A stretch of 64,000 nt of DNA from Solibacillus sp. FSL R7-0682 (GCF_038005985.1 NZ_JBBOUI010000001.1:2004001-2068000), one strand, 5' to 3'. Positions 51,245-60,881 are shown, counted from the first letter of the stretch. Numbers and translations: made by a program. Notes: generated by a model from the sequence alone, not told the origin.

Positions 51245-51558
51245 TTAAAATTTGTCTACTTGAGTTGAAAAATAGTTGTAACAATGAGCAATAAACGCTT
51301 TTGAAATTTTTGTTTCATAGCGGTATTTATGTTTGAGAAGTCCAATTGTTCGCGTAAATTTCCCATTTTCGATTCGTAAATGCTTTAATCGATCTTCATA
51401 AAGATCAACAGATGTTTCCGGTGTAAAGGCAGCACCTCGACCATGTTTTATTAACTGTAAAATCGTTGTTGCTTCCTCTACTTCAACCTGATAATTTGGT
51501 ACATAGCCAATGGAATTACAAAATTGATCAGTAAATTGTCTGAAGCTGTATCGCCCCG
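51245..51558 (-). pseudogene. LysR-family regulator, C-terminal fragment
   Basis: The minus strand reads RYSFRQFTDQFCNSIGYVPN then YQVEVEEATTILQLIKHGRG, AAFTPETSVDLYEDRLKHLR and a stop at 51245. This is the second effector-binding half of a LysR protein. The DNA-binding domain and half of the effector domain are absent. The fragment ends at about 51553-51558, where an MFS fragment of opposite strand begins, so both genes lost their 5' parts in one deletion. Confidence 0.75.
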
Positions 51559-51559
51559 T

Positions 51560-51853
51560 TAAGCGATGTTATTCGCTGGCGCTTTATTGTTCGGTATTGG
51601 CTTCTCAGGCTCTACATTATTACCGCCAATTGTTATTCGTGAAGTTTTCGGCGGTATGGATTATGCATCAATTTATACAACAATTATGTCTTCGTCGACA
51701 TTAGGTGTAGCATTTGGTACAACTTTATTCAGTTTTATTTTCGATACAACAGGCTCATACTATACAGTATTTATATTAGTAATCATCCTGTTTATAATCG
51801 CGATTTCTTCAAGTATTTATTCATTAACTTGGAAGAAGAAATTGAACGTATAA
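51560..51853 (+). pseudogene. MFS transporter, C-terminal fragment
   Basis: Ninety-five residues with three TM helices: FAGALLFGIGFSGSTLLPPI, FGGMDYASIYTTIMSSSTLG, and a final helix before TWKKKLNV-stop. These are TM10-TM12 and the loop of a major facilitator. There is a stop in frame just upstream and no ribosome site before ATG 51566, so it is not likely expressed. The natural arrangement would have been lysR and the transporter gene divergent from a shared promoter. Confidence 0.75.
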
Positions 51854-52013
51854 TAAAAAGAGTTATTAATACCTATAAAATGTAGCTTATAAGATGGACA
51901 CTTTAACTAGTCCTTCCTGTAGGTTACATTTTTTTATATTGAGAAAAAGATGTTGGAGTAGAAATTTAAAAGTTAGAAGAACTAGTACAATCGTTATTCT
52001 ACGTAATGGAGTT

Positions 52014-52054
52014 TAAAAAGCTGCTGTTTTTGTATAAAATACAGACAGCAGCTT
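52014..52054 (-). terminator. Terminator after MalT/LuxR-type regulator gene
   Basis: AAGCTGCTGT and ACAGCAGCTT pair around a 17-base loop; on the minus strand TTTTTAAAC follows. The segment 51854-52013 before it holds a further weak hairpin (about 51877-51932) and no gene. Confidence 0.8.
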
Positions 52055-52069
52055 CAATAAGTTGCCTAG

Positions 52070-54577
52070 CTACTTTTTTAATAGAATGGCCTTTGTTCTT
52101 GAAGTCACACCAAGTTTACTATAAATGTTCGATAAATAAACGCGAACCGTACCCTCAGATAAATATAGCTGTTGTGCAATTTCACGATTTGTAATTCCTT
52201 CTGCCAATAAATTATAAATCTCTCTTTCACGTGGAGTAAGTATATCGTTTTCAGTTAGATTTGTGGACGTATAATTTTTTTTAAGATAATCGAAATAATG
52301 AGCAGGTACAGTCTCCCACATTTCTTCTAATGAATTTAATTTAAAATATTCATCAAGTAGTGGTATGATTTCCTTCTCATCCAAAAACGTTCTAACGTAA
52401 TAGTACTTTGAAGCAGGTAATAAAGCTTCGTGTAATGTAGTTAATGCCAATTTCTTATTTCCTAATCGGTAATTGCAAATTGCTTCTAATACAGTTGCTT
52501 CAATAATTGTCGCTATTTGACCTTCATACTGTGCTTTAGTTTTCACTTGAATAATGAGTGGTAAAGCTTCATGAGGTTGGTCCTTTAATAACAATAATCG
52601 CGCATATACTAATTGCCAAAAAGGCTGGTTTGTTTTTGTTTTTTGTAGGATAAATTCAGCGTTTTGGCTATCACCGTCTAGAATATAGCAGTAGGCTTTC
52701 ATAGTTTGGATAGAATTGTGCCAATGTTTTTCTGTGATTTCTTGGGAGAGTTGTGTAAGCATTGCCTGCGCAGAGTTTAGTTGACACTGTTGTGCATAGA
52801 TTTTTGCCTTTAAAAAGTACATCGGGATAAATAATGAAGGATCTTTATATTGATGAGCTAGTTTTAGAGTAATTGCCATTTCTTTTTGAGCTTCTTCAAG
52901 TGAATTCCATTCATATAAACATTCCGCAGCAATACCAAAAATAAACGCTGCTACAGATAATGTATTTAAATTTGTTTCACGAAATAGCGCAACAATTTCC
53001 GGTAGTTCCTCGATTTCTGGAAGCTTCCCAATTGAAGATAAACTTGTCCGTAGAAGTTTAACTTCAAATGAATTATATAAATTCCCCACGGAAGCCCATC
53101 GCGTATATGTATTTTCTTTTAGCAATGGTAATTCGTTTCGTAAAATTTCTTTGACCTTTTTAATATCTCCACCAGATGCAACGAGGGCATAGGCTTTTGT
53201 TATTCCAAAAGCTGCAGCTAATGATAAATTTTCTTCTTTTTGCATCCACTGTTCCGTTTCTTGGAGAAAATCAAGCTCTTGCATTAATTCATTTGCTGTG
53301 TCAAATTCTAGCATAGAAATAGCCGTTAAATAGCCCTGTAAAAGCATTTCATAAGTAACTCTATACTGATTGCTTCGCAGTAAATTGAGCCAGCGTAAAA
53401 ACGTTGCGGTATGCCCAGCGATATAAATCGATACAAGGTTTGTGGAAATCCAAAAAACAGCAAGTTCATATAGTCCATATTGTAGTACTAATTCAATCGC
53501 AGAATTAGTATAGCCATTGTCATATAAAAGTTTTGCAGTATGCTCTACAATTTCCAGTACTTCTCGATTTGAATATTGTCTTTTAAGTTCGATTTGTAGA
53601 GCTTCTTGAAATAAATGGTGGTAACGAAAAACAGGTTTAGACGATTGTAAACGTACAGTAAATAAACCTTTTGATTCTAATTCCTCAAGTATTCCCCGAC
53701 TATGTTCTACATTTGTTAATTTCTCACAAAGATCTGGCTCTAACTCATTTAAAAATGATGTTCGAATAAGAAAATCCTGAGTAGAACGTGGAAGCGTAGT
53801 GATAATCTCTTGCCATAAGAATTCAGAAATAAAAGGCTGTGCATGTTCTTGCCATTGTTGTGGGGTCTCTGATTGATTTGCTAAATTAGCCAAAATTAGA
53901 CCGGAAATCCAGCCCTCTGTTTTTTTCATAATATGTGGGAGTATATCTGGATGGGCTAAATGAGAATTTTTCAGAGCAAAAAATTGCTTCGCTTCTTGCA
54001 TACTAAAGCGTAAATGTTCCATTTCGAATTCCTGTACCCATTGTTTCACACGCCATTTTGCAATTGGAAGTGAGAGGGAGCTTCTAGTAGTTAAATAAAT
54101 ATGCGCTTGGTGATGTGAGTTCTCGATGAACTGTGTAACTAGTTGATGGATAATCTGGTTATCAATTAAATGATAATCGTCTAACACAATACGTAAGTCT
54201 TTTTCAGAAAAATTGATTTCTTCTACAAAAGAATTGACAAAATATTCAAGTGACGAAAGATCTTGAGCGTGTAAAAGAGGAGAGAGTTCTTGATCAATAT
54301 TTGTGTGTAATGCGTTTGCTACAGCTTGTAAAGTATATTTCCAAAAACGAATGGGATCATTATCGGCTTGGTCGAGTGATACCCAAGCAATTTCTTTTGA
54401 CTGTTTACTTAGTAAGTGGCTTACAATAGTTGTTTTACCATAGCCTGCTGGTGCACGGAATATCGTAACCTTTTTACAACTGTTATTACGAAAAGTATGA
54501 TATAAATCCATTTTTTCAATTATGTGTGGCGAAGTGAGAGGAACCTTTGTTTTAGAAGCAATAAATAGGCTCTGCAT
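52070..54577 (-). CDS. MalT-like large ATP-binding LuxR-family regulator
   Basis: The 835-residue protein has the MalT/LAL plan. An N-terminal STAND NTPase holds Walker A APAGYGKTT (42-50) and Walker B LRIVLDDYHLI; about residues 340-740 are a TPR-like sensor region; residues about 768-832 are a LuxR HTH (LTPREREIYNLLAEGITNRE, IAQQLYLSEGTVRVYLSNIY, SKLGV). Such proteins bind an inducer and ATP, oligomerise and activate catabolic or transport genes. No obvious target operon is adjacent; the neighbouring MFS/LysR remnants might once have been. ATG 54577 follows AGGAGGG. Confidence 0.87.
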   Translation of the reverse strand: MQSLFIASKTKVPLTSPHIIEKMDLYHTFRNNSCKKVTIFRAPAGYGKTTIVSHLLSKQSKEIAWVSLDQADNDPIRFWKYTLQAVANALHTNIDQELSPLLHAQDLSSLEYFVNSFVEEINFSEKDLRIVLDDYHLIDNQIIHQLVTQFIENSHHQAHIYLTTRSSLSLPIAKWRVKQWVQEFEMEHLRFSMQEAKQFFALKNSHLAHPDILPHIMKKTEGWISGLILANLANQSETPQQWQEHAQPFISEFLWQEIITTLPRSTQDFLIRTSFLNELEPDLCEKLTNVEHSRGILEELESKGLFTVRLQSSKPVFRYHHLFQEALQIELKRQYSNREVLEIVEHTAKLLYDNGYTNSAIELVLQYGLYELAVFWISTNLVSIYIAGHTATFLRWLNLLRSNQYRVTYEMLLQGYLTAISMLEFDTANELMQELDFLQETEQWMQKEENLSLAAAFGITKAYALVASGGDIKKVKEILRNELPLLKENTYTRWASVGNLYNSFEVKLLRTSLSSIGKLPEIEELPEIVALFRETNLNTLSVAAFIFGIAAECLYEWNSLEEAQKEMAITLKLAHQYKDPSLFIPMYFLKAKIYAQQCQLNSAQAMLTQLSQEITEKHWHNSIQTMKAYCYILDGDSQNAEFILQKTKTNQPFWQLVYARLLLLKDQPHEALPLIIQVKTKAQYEGQIATIIEATVLEAICNYRLGNKKLALTTLHEALLPASKYYYVRTFLDEKEIIPLLDEYFKLNSLEEMWETVPAHYFDYLKKNYTSTNLTENDILTPREREIYNLLAEGITNREIAQQLYLSEGTVRVYLSNIYSKLGVTSRTKAILLKK

Positions 54578-54780
54578 GGAATTTCCCTCCTATTATTAAA
54601 ATTTTCCATAAAACATTACTACTATTTTACAATATATTCAATTTTTTTCTAATGTTAATTGTCATATTATATTCTAGAGAAAAAATAAATTTGTCGAATT
54701 TTTGTTAATAGCATTTAATAAACATCTTCTTTATAGAGAGTATAAAATATTTTGTGTAAATAACTGAAGACATAGAAAAA

Positions 54781-54840
54781 GGAAGACCTTTTCTTGGTAG
54801 AATTAAGTCACCACAACTAATCCCAGAAAAGAGGTCTTCC
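54781..54840 (+). promoter_or_regulatory. Hairpin covering the transposase ribosome site
   Basis: GGAAGACC (54781-54788) pairs with GGTCTTCC (54833-54840); the stem extends with a bulge to TTTTCT/AGAAAA. The GAGG ribosome site (54831-54834) lies in the stem. Transcripts reading in from outside the element would fold and be poorly translated, a device known for other insertion sequences. Confidence 0.6.
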
Positions 54841-54842
54841 CT

Positions 54843-56039
54843 ATGAATCAGTTTACAACAGAAATCGTTCAAGCTCTAGTCCAAAAACAAGATATAACTG
54901 AAGTTTTTCGCTCACATTTAGAAACAGCCGTGAATTCGCTGCTAGCTACGGAATTAACCGAATTCCTTGATTACGAAAAATACGATCGCATTGGTTTTAA
55001 TTCAGGTAATTCTCGCAACGGTTCTTACGAACGCTCGTTAAAAACAGAATTTGGTGAGCTGACGATTCAAATTCCACGTGATCGCAATGGTGAATTCAAA
55101 CAACAGACCGTTGCACCTTATAAACGTACGAATGATACGCTCGAAGAAACCGTGATTCACCTGTTCAAAAAAGGCATTACGATGTCTGAAATCTCGTCTT
55201 TAATCGAGAAAATGTACGGGCATCATTACACACCACAAACGATTTCAAACATGACAAAGGCTGTTTCTGAAACAGTAGCAGCATTCAATAATCGCACGTT
55301 GTACAATCGTTACGTCTGCGTTTATTTAGATGCGACTTATATCGCTGTGCGTCGTGATACCGTTTCAAAAGAAGCTGTGTATATTGCCGTCGGCATTCGC
55401 GAAGATGGCTCAAAAGAAGTACTGGCCTACACAATAGCCCCAACAGAATCTGCATACAACTGGCATGAACTGTTGAAAGAATTAAAAGAACGTGGCGTAG
55501 AAGATGTCCTATTATTCATTTCGGACGGTTTAAAAGGCATGGTTGACGCAATTCAAACTGTATTTCCGAAAGCGCAGTACCAGACATGTTTAGTGCATGT
55601 TGCACGTAATATTTCGCATAAAGTTCGCGTAGAAGATCGCCAGGCTATTTGCGATGATTTCAAAACGATTTACAAAGCAGCGAGCAAAGAAAAAGGTCAA
55701 AAAGCGCTCGATACTTTTTGTGATACATGGAAAAAAGCGTATCCAAAAGTCGTAAATTCTTTAACAGACAATGCGTTCTTACTGACGTTTTATGACTTTC
55801 CTAAAGATATTTGGCGAAGCATTTATTCGACGAATTTAATTGAATCGTTCAATAAACAAATCAAGAAATATACGAAACGTAAAGAACAATTTCCAAATGA
55901 AGAATCACTGGAACGCTTCCTTGTGACGCAATTTGAGGACTATAATCAACGCTTCGCCACAAGATGTCATCTAGGCTTTAACAAGGCTCGATCAGAACTT
56001 ACGGAGATTTTTGAAAAGCTATACGACCCAGCAGAATAG
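54843..56039 (+). CDS. IS256-family transposase
   Basis: The 398-residue transposase is of full family length. The DDE triad is visible: Asp163 in YLDATYIAV, Asp228 in FISDGLKG and Glu334 in NLIESFNKQI. RDRNGEFKQ and the C/H segment CLVHVARNIS are further family marks. ATG 54843 follows GAGG inside a hairpin. Nothing indicates inactivation. Confidence 0.95.
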   Translation: MNQFTTEIVQALVQKQDITEVFRSHLETAVNSLLATELTEFLDYEKYDRIGFNSGNSRNGSYERSLKTEFGELTIQIPRDRNGEFKQQTVAPYKRTNDTLEETVIHLFKKGITMSEISSLIEKMYGHHYTPQTISNMTKAVSETVAAFNNRTLYNRYVCVYLDATYIAVRRDTVSKEAVYIAVGIREDGSKEVLAYTIAPTESAYNWHELLKELKERGVEDVLLFISDGLKGMVDAIQTVFPKAQYQTCLVHVARNISHKVRVEDRQAICDDFKTIYKAASKEKGQKALDTFCDTWKKAYPKVVNSLTDNAFLLTFYDFPKDIWRSIYSTNLIESFNKQIKKYTKRKEQFPNEESLERFLVTQFEDYNQRFATRCHLGFNKARSELTEIFEKLYDPAE

Positions 56040-56138
56040 ACAGGATGGGCCAGTGACAAATTATTCATTTGATTACGTGAAAGATAAATAAAAAGTGATA
56101 TTCTACCCTGAAGGGTTGGAAAGTCATTTACACAAAAA

Positions 56139-56466
56139 TATTGACGCTCCCTCTTTATATAACTATAAGTTCTTTGTAGATAAAAAATATGCATTTTACG
56201 TTATATATTATATGGCTTATACTAAATGTATTCAGTTGAAAAAAGTATGCCAATTATACTCCCCTAAAGTATTTAAGAGCTTTTGTTCACAATCAACTGA
56301 ATCAAATATAGAATGTAGCTTTATAGCTATTGCACACAGGTACAATATTGACAGAACTGTATTGCAATTTTCCGTTCGACATGGGAAGCCATTCGTCTCC
56401 ATTAATATGCCTAGTTATGTTCTGCTCATAAATAGATAGGCTGATTTTAATTTTCAAAATCAATTT
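56139..56466. other. Intergenic region without supported gene
   Basis: An open frame of 114 codons (56095-56439) starts inside the insertion sequence and has no ribosome site or family resemblance. The part HRYNIDRTVLQFSV looks a little like a transposase helix-turn-helix, but this is too weak to call. Composition is AT-rich. Confidence 0.4.
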
Positions 56467-56702
56467 GATGAGGCTAGGACAAAACAAAAACATCATTTTT
56501 CTCGAGTGAGAAAAATGATGTTTTTTGTAATTGGTTTCAGTTGCGGGGACGCTTTCCGTGGGCGTGGCTTGAGCCTCTAGTCTCAGGCGTATTCCCCCAG
56601 GAGTCGCCCCTCCACTACAACCAATTTATTAAGTATCCAATTTCTAATACTGTACTTTACCGTAAATAGAGAAATTTCCACTTCTGTCCTCCCAGCCTCA
56701 TC
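56467..56702. repeat. MITE-like palindromic repeat element, 236 bp
   Basis: The ends are inverted: GATGAGGCTAGGACA at left, complement GATGAGGCTGGGAGGACAG at right. Inside are a perfect 17-bp hairpin AAAACATCATTTTTCTC/GAGAAAAATGATGTTTT with T-run (56487-56526) and a GC-rich block (about 56529-56627) bounded by AATTGGTT/AACCAATT that contains GGGGACGCTTTCCGTGGGCG and CAGGAGTCGCC. Very similar GC-rich blocks recur in Bacillaceae genomes in my recollection. It encodes nothing and stands out by GC content. Confidence 0.65.
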
Positions 56703-56847
56703 TTTTTATTTTGCATAACATATGTTTCTAACACGTTTAAAAACTACTTTTTCAACTGAATGTAAGATGTAAATATTTAATATCTAATCAAATTATTTAT
56801 ATAATAAATGAAGAATTAAAATATAAAAAAGTTGGAGGTTTAACGTT

Positions 56848-57585
56848 TTGTTTGAAAATAAAACAGTTTTAATTACAGGGGCTGCTCAGGGCATCGGAAA
56901 ATCAATTGCTGAGCATTATGCAAAAGAAGGGGCTAATGTCGTGTTAGCTGACGTACAAAAGAATTTGGGAACACAGCTCGAAGGTGAACTTCTATCAGCA
57001 GGATATTCTGCCTTCTTTTTGTATACGGATGTATGTAGTGAGGAACATGTTAAAAATACAATGGAAATGGCATATAAACGCTATGGTTCCCTTGATATTT
57101 TAGTTAATAATACAGGCAAAATGAAATCAATTTCACCACTTGAACTAACTCTTTCTGACTGGGATGATATCATTAACACAAATTTACGAAGCGTTTTTTT
57201 ATGTGCTCGAGAAGCTGCAAAGTATATGAAAAAGGGCAGTTCAATCGTAAATTTAGCATCAACAAGGGCCTTTATGTCTGAACCTCATACTGAAAGCTAT
57301 GCTGCATCCAAAGGCGGGATTGTTGCATTGACACATGCCTTAGCTACTTCCTTTACGGAGTTCGGTATAACGGTTAATAGTATTGCACCTGGTTGGATTG
57401 AAACAGGTGACTACAGTGAGCTACGGGCTATTGATCATTCTCAACATCCGAGTGGCCGAGTAGGACGTCCCGACGACATTGCAAGAACGTGTTTATACTT
57501 AACGGATCCACGTAATAACTTCATTACGGGAACAAATGTAACTGTAGATGGTGGCATGACAAAGAAAATGATATATGAGGAATAA
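56848..57585 (+). CDS. Short-chain dehydrogenase/reductase
   Basis: The 245-residue protein is a classical SDR: TGAAQGIGKS (10-19, cofactor loop), DILVNNTGKM (NNAG replaced by NNTG), active-site Ser in IVNLASTRAF and YAASK (about 150-154), then PGWIETG and the C-terminal TGTNVTVDGGMTKKM. It uses NAD(H) or NADP(H); LADVQ at the end of strand 2 favours NAD. Substrate unknown. TTG 56848 is 10 bases after GGAGG. Terminator follows. Confidence 0.88.
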   Translation: MFENKTVLITGAAQGIGKSIAEHYAKEGANVVLADVQKNLGTQLEGELLSAGYSAFFLYTDVCSEEHVKNTMEMAYKRYGSLDILVNNTGKMKSISPLELTLSDWDDIINTNLRSVFLCAREAAKYMKKGSSIVNLASTRAFMSEPHTESYAASKGGIVALTHALATSFTEFGITVNSIAPGWIETGDYSELRAIDHSQHPSGRVGRPDDIARTCLYLTDPRNNFITGTNVTVDGGMTKKMIYEE

Positions 57586-57587
57586 GC

Positions 57588-57626
57588 AAAACGACAAGAA
57601 ATTGATTCGATTTCTTGTCGTTTTTT
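57588..57626. terminator. Terminator after SDR gene
   Basis: AAAACGACAAGAAAT pairs perfectly with ATTTCTTGTCGTTTT, with T-run. It also sits at the end of the convergent DUF2332 gene. Confidence 0.9.
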
Positions 57627-57633
57627 ACGAATC

Positions 57634-58662
57634 TTATTCTGTTTGTTCATTCCAATCGAAATATTTACCATGTCCATCATAATGTTGGATTACTTTTAAA
57701 GATGATGTATGGCCATTTTGAATGAAATCAACATGTAAATGACCATCAAATAGATTGTTGTAGACGTGATAAATCGCTCGAGTGTTACTAAGCTGATTTA
57801 ATAATTGTAAGAAATTTTTCTTTAATTTCTCGGGAAATTGATTGGCAACATGCGTATGGAATATAACAATTTGCGTTGTCTCGTCAAGTTTTGCTGTAAT
57901 GTTAGGCAAAGAGGTTAAAAAATCCTCTTCGAGAAGTTGTTTAGTTATCGATTGATTTAGTTTTCGTACTTGTTTTAAGCGTTCTTTTCGTTCTATTTGC
58001 TCTGGCCAAATTAATGCATTCAACCAGAGATAATCTTCCTCTTTCGTTAAATCTATAATGTTTAAGTCATAGCCAATACGATTTTGTACTGAAAATGGGA
58101 ATACAGATTTTAATGGCTCGCCTAAATTTTGAGCAGTGAGCTGAAGATCACTATTCGGATTTCCAAATTCAATAACCGAATTTTTTTCCAAAATTGCATA
58201 ATAAAAATGATCCAAATTTAGTAAAAGTCCCGCACTCGTACCAATTTCAATTAATGATAGGGGCAATTTAGTCATTTTCGCAATTTCACTAAAAATCGGA
58301 TATAAATAGGTAGCACGATTTATTTCATTCGTTTGGACATATTTTGTTTGAAAACAGTGAATTAGCTCTACTTCATATAGCTGACATAAATTGGTTAACT
58401 GTTGAAAGCTCTGTTCCAATTCATAAATTGAGAGTTTAGGATGTTGAATGTAGCTGTACAGTGGGTGATTTTTTTGAGCAGCAACAAATTGCACGGATGC
58501 AAAAAATAAATTAGGCTTTGGTTGCTCTTTAGGAATGTGTGAAATTAGATTTAATATTGCTTGATCTTCTACAATTTTTCCACACCAATAAACATATAAT
58601 GGGCTATTTCCAGCAGCTTCTCTTTCTTTAAATCGGTTAAAAATTTCAATTAAATGTTCCAT
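57634..58662 (-). CDS. DUF2332-family protein
   Basis: A 342-residue protein: NRFKEREAAGNSPLYVYW at the start, LSLIEIGTSAGLLLNLDHFY (about 135-154) and VIFHTHVANQFPEKLK later. These are the marks of DUF2332, a family with a methyltransferase-like core (IGTSAGLLLN resembles a SAM loop). Its function is unknown. ATG 58662 follows GGAGGGAAAAG; an in-frame start 6 codons upstream is poorer. Divergent from the LysR gene. Confidence 0.8.
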   Translation of the reverse strand: MEHLIEIFNRFKEREAAGNSPLYVYWCGKIVEDQAILNLISHIPKEQPKPNLFFASVQFVAAQKNHPLYSYIQHPKLSIYELEQSFQQLTNLCQLYEVELIHCFQTKYVQTNEINRATYLYPIFSEIAKMTKLPLSLIEIGTSAGLLLNLDHFYYAILEKNSVIEFGNPNSDLQLTAQNLGEPLKSVFPFSVQNRIGYDLNIIDLTKEEDYLWLNALIWPEQIERKERLKQVRKLNQSITKQLLEEDFLTSLPNITAKLDETTQIVIFHTHVANQFPEKLKKNFLQLLNQLSNTRAIYHVYNNLFDGHLHVDFIQNGHTSSLKVIQHYDGHGKYFDWNEQTE

Positions 58663-58770
58663 TACTTTTCCCTCCTTCAATACCTTTACTTTAACGTGGT
58701 ATAATTTTTATGAAAATTAATTAAATTTAATTAGTTTGATTAATAATAGTAATGAGTTAGGGGACTGCGT

Positions 58771-59652
58771 ATGGATTTAAAATTGTTGAAGACGTTTGTT
58801 ACAACTGTTGAAACAGGAAATTTTCGAGTCGCTGCTGAAAAATTATTCATTTCCCAGCCAAGCATTACAGTACATATTAAACAGCTAGAAGAGTATTTGG
58901 ATGTACAGTTATTTGACAGAAATCATACGAAAGTACAGCTAACAGAGGAAGGCAAGCACTTTTATAAGTCAGCCATTCATATTTTAAATGTAGTAACCGA
59001 TAGTAAAAGACAGGTTAAATTACTGAATCAGCAACGAGTAAAGCAGTTACATATTCGACTATCAGCAGCTATGGTCGAAACACATCTACCACATATTTTA
59101 TATAAATTTTCTGTTCAATTTCCGAATTATGAGTTAAACATTGTCGTAGATGATTCCGAGAACATTAATCATCAGTTAGAAAATGAGCAATTGCTAGTTA
59201 CGTTCAGCTTTCAAAAGGCTGTCCAAGCATCGTGTCATAGTGAAAGAGTAGGACAATCGGATTTTCAATTCATATATCCACGACAATTTCATACGAAAAA
59301 TAAAGGGGCATATTTAGTTATACAAGAATTAATCGACCAATATCCGTTAATGATTGGACATTTGGGAGCAACTGCAAGTTTAGAAAAAATGTTTGGGGAA
59401 TTGTATCCATCCGTTAGAAAACTCCATATTGAACAAAGCTATTATATAAAGCAATTCGTTAAGGCAGGTTTAGGAATGGCCTTTTTACCACGATTTTTAA
59501 TTGCCGAGGAATTGAAAACACAGCAAATTCAATCGTTATTGTTTGATTTGTACTATTTACCGACAATTGAAATGTATATGTGTTACAAAAAAGGGGATGA
59601 GGAGCTATTGCCATTTCTACAGTTTGTACGTGAGCATTCCCCAATTGTGTAA
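58771..59652 (+). CDS. LysR-family transcriptional regulator
   Basis: A 293-residue LysR regulator. The N-terminal HTH is MDLKLLKTFVTTVETGNFRV, AAEKLFISQPSITVHIKQLE, and the effector domain runs from about residue 90 with FVKAGLGMAFLPRFLIAEEL. It is divergent from the DUF2332 gene, whose control is a plausible target. The 108-base space contains AATTAAATTTAATT, a T-N11-A type candidate site. ATG 58771 follows AGGGG. Confidence 0.88.
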   Translation: MDLKLLKTFVTTVETGNFRVAAEKLFISQPSITVHIKQLEEYLDVQLFDRNHTKVQLTEEGKHFYKSAIHILNVVTDSKRQVKLLNQQRVKQLHIRLSAAMVETHLPHILYKFSVQFPNYELNIVVDDSENINHQLENEQLLVTFSFQKAVQASCHSERVGQSDFQFIYPRQFHTKNKGAYLVIQELIDQYPLMIGHLGATASLEKMFGELYPSVRKLHIEQSYYIKQFVKAGLGMAFLPRFLIAEELKTQQIQSLLFDLYYLPTIEMYMCYKKGDEELLPFLQFVREHSPIV

Positions 59653-59792
59653 AGCTAAGTAAGAAAGTAAGATTATATGTCCATAATTAAAAATGTACTA
59701 AAAAATAGGAATATGTTGAAATTTGTCGTTTGTTAGTTCTAAATGTTTCCTCTTTTACTTACAGTGTAGAAAAGCGTTGAAGGGGAGAACAG

Positions 59793-60677
59793 ATGCTTGT
59801 TGATGGAGTGTTCTCGGGTGGTGGTATTAAGGGCTTTGCTTATGTTGGGGCTATGCAGGAGTTAGAGGAGCGCGGCATCCAATTTAACCGGGTAGCAGGC
59901 ACGAGTGCTGGTGCGATTTTTGCTGCTTTCATTGCAGCTGGCTTTAACGCAAAAGAAATGGAAAAGGTTTTTGATGAGTTAAATCCAAAAGTATTGCTTG
60001 ATTCACCTAAAGTTTTTTCTCGGCTTCCTTTTATTAAATGGATTAATTTATATTTGCGCCTTGGGATGTATCGTGGAAAAGCATTAGAAAAGTGGTTTTG
60101 TGAAAAACTAAAAACGAAAGGTATTTATTCTTTCGGTGATTTACCTAGTGGAACGTTAAAGCTAGTTGCATCAGATTTAACGAATGGTCAAATACTTGTT
60201 TTTCCAGATGACTTAAAAAATTACGGCATTGATGGTAGAAAATTTCCGATATCTCGTGCATTACGCATGAGCTGTGGTCTTCCTTTTTTCTTCGAACCGA
60301 TGTATTTAAAAACAGGCAGAAGGGAATCGGTCATAGTTGATGGTGGGGTATTAAGCAACTTTCCATTATGGATTTTTGATAATGGTGTAAAAGTAAGACC
60401 AGTCCTTGGTTTGAAATTAAGCAGTGCAAGTGAAGAGATGTCACCACATGAGATAAACAACGCGATCCAACTATTTGAAGCGCTATTTACTACAATGAAA
60501 AACGCTCATGACAATCGCTATATTGCACGTAGGCACGAAAAGGATATTATCTTTATTCCGATGGAAAAGTATAATACGACCCAATTTGATATCGATGAAG
60601 AAATGAAGAGAAATCTAATGAATATTGGAAAAGATCGAACGAAGCAATTTTTAAAGACATGGTCACCAATATGGTAG
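59793..60677 (+). CDS. Patatin-like phospholipase
   Basis: A 294-residue protein with the patatin set: oxyanion loop GGGIKG (9-14), nucleophile Ser38 in GTSAG and the DGG acid motif in VIVDGGVLSNFP (about 190). It is a serine lipid acyl hydrolase of the YlbK/RssA group, probably cytosolic or membrane-peripheral. ATG 59793 follows AGGGGAG. Transcribed alone. Confidence 0.88.
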   Translation: MLVDGVFSGGGIKGFAYVGAMQELEERGIQFNRVAGTSAGAIFAAFIAAGFNAKEMEKVFDELNPKVLLDSPKVFSRLPFIKWINLYLRLGMYRGKALEKWFCEKLKTKGIYSFGDLPSGTLKLVASDLTNGQILVFPDDLKNYGIDGRKFPISRALRMSCGLPFFFEPMYLKTGRRESVIVDGGVLSNFPLWIFDNGVKVRPVLGLKLSSASEEMSPHEINNAIQLFEALFTTMKNAHDNRYIARRHEKDIIFIPMEKYNTTQFDIDEEMKRNLMNIGKDRTKQFLKTWSPIW

Positions 60678-60881
60678 TGTTCAAGAAGCTTTGTTTAATA
60701 AAGTTTACTACCTATAATAAATTTACAAATAGTACTTCCTCATGTGTTGAAAAAATCATATGGGGGAGTTTATTTATATCTCGTATTTTTTTGAACGATT
60801 TTAAATAACTGAATTCGATTATAAAAAATGCAAACTTTTAAAATGTGGTACTCGTCTAATAGTTGGAATGGAGGGAATGGC

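Larger units (their letters stand above)
54750..56138 (+). mobile_element. IS256-family insertion sequence
   Basis: An element of about 1.39 kb with one transposase gene. Terminal inverted repeats are visible: TTTTGTGTAAATAACT at 54750-54765 and the complement of AGTCATTTACACAAAA at 56122-56137, 15 of 16 matching. No convincing 8-bp target duplication is seen next to them, which suggests loss by rearrangement or slight errors in the chosen ends. The transposase is intact, so the element may still move. Confidence 0.85.

Noticed and set aside
51877-51932. Hairpin after the MFS fragment
   Set aside because: Pairing ATGTAGCTTA/TAGGTTACAT needs mismatches; kept only as a weak mention.
56095-56439. 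114-codon frame starting inside the IS256 right end
   Set aside because: No start signals; composition not protein-like; only a faint helix-turn-helix resemblance.
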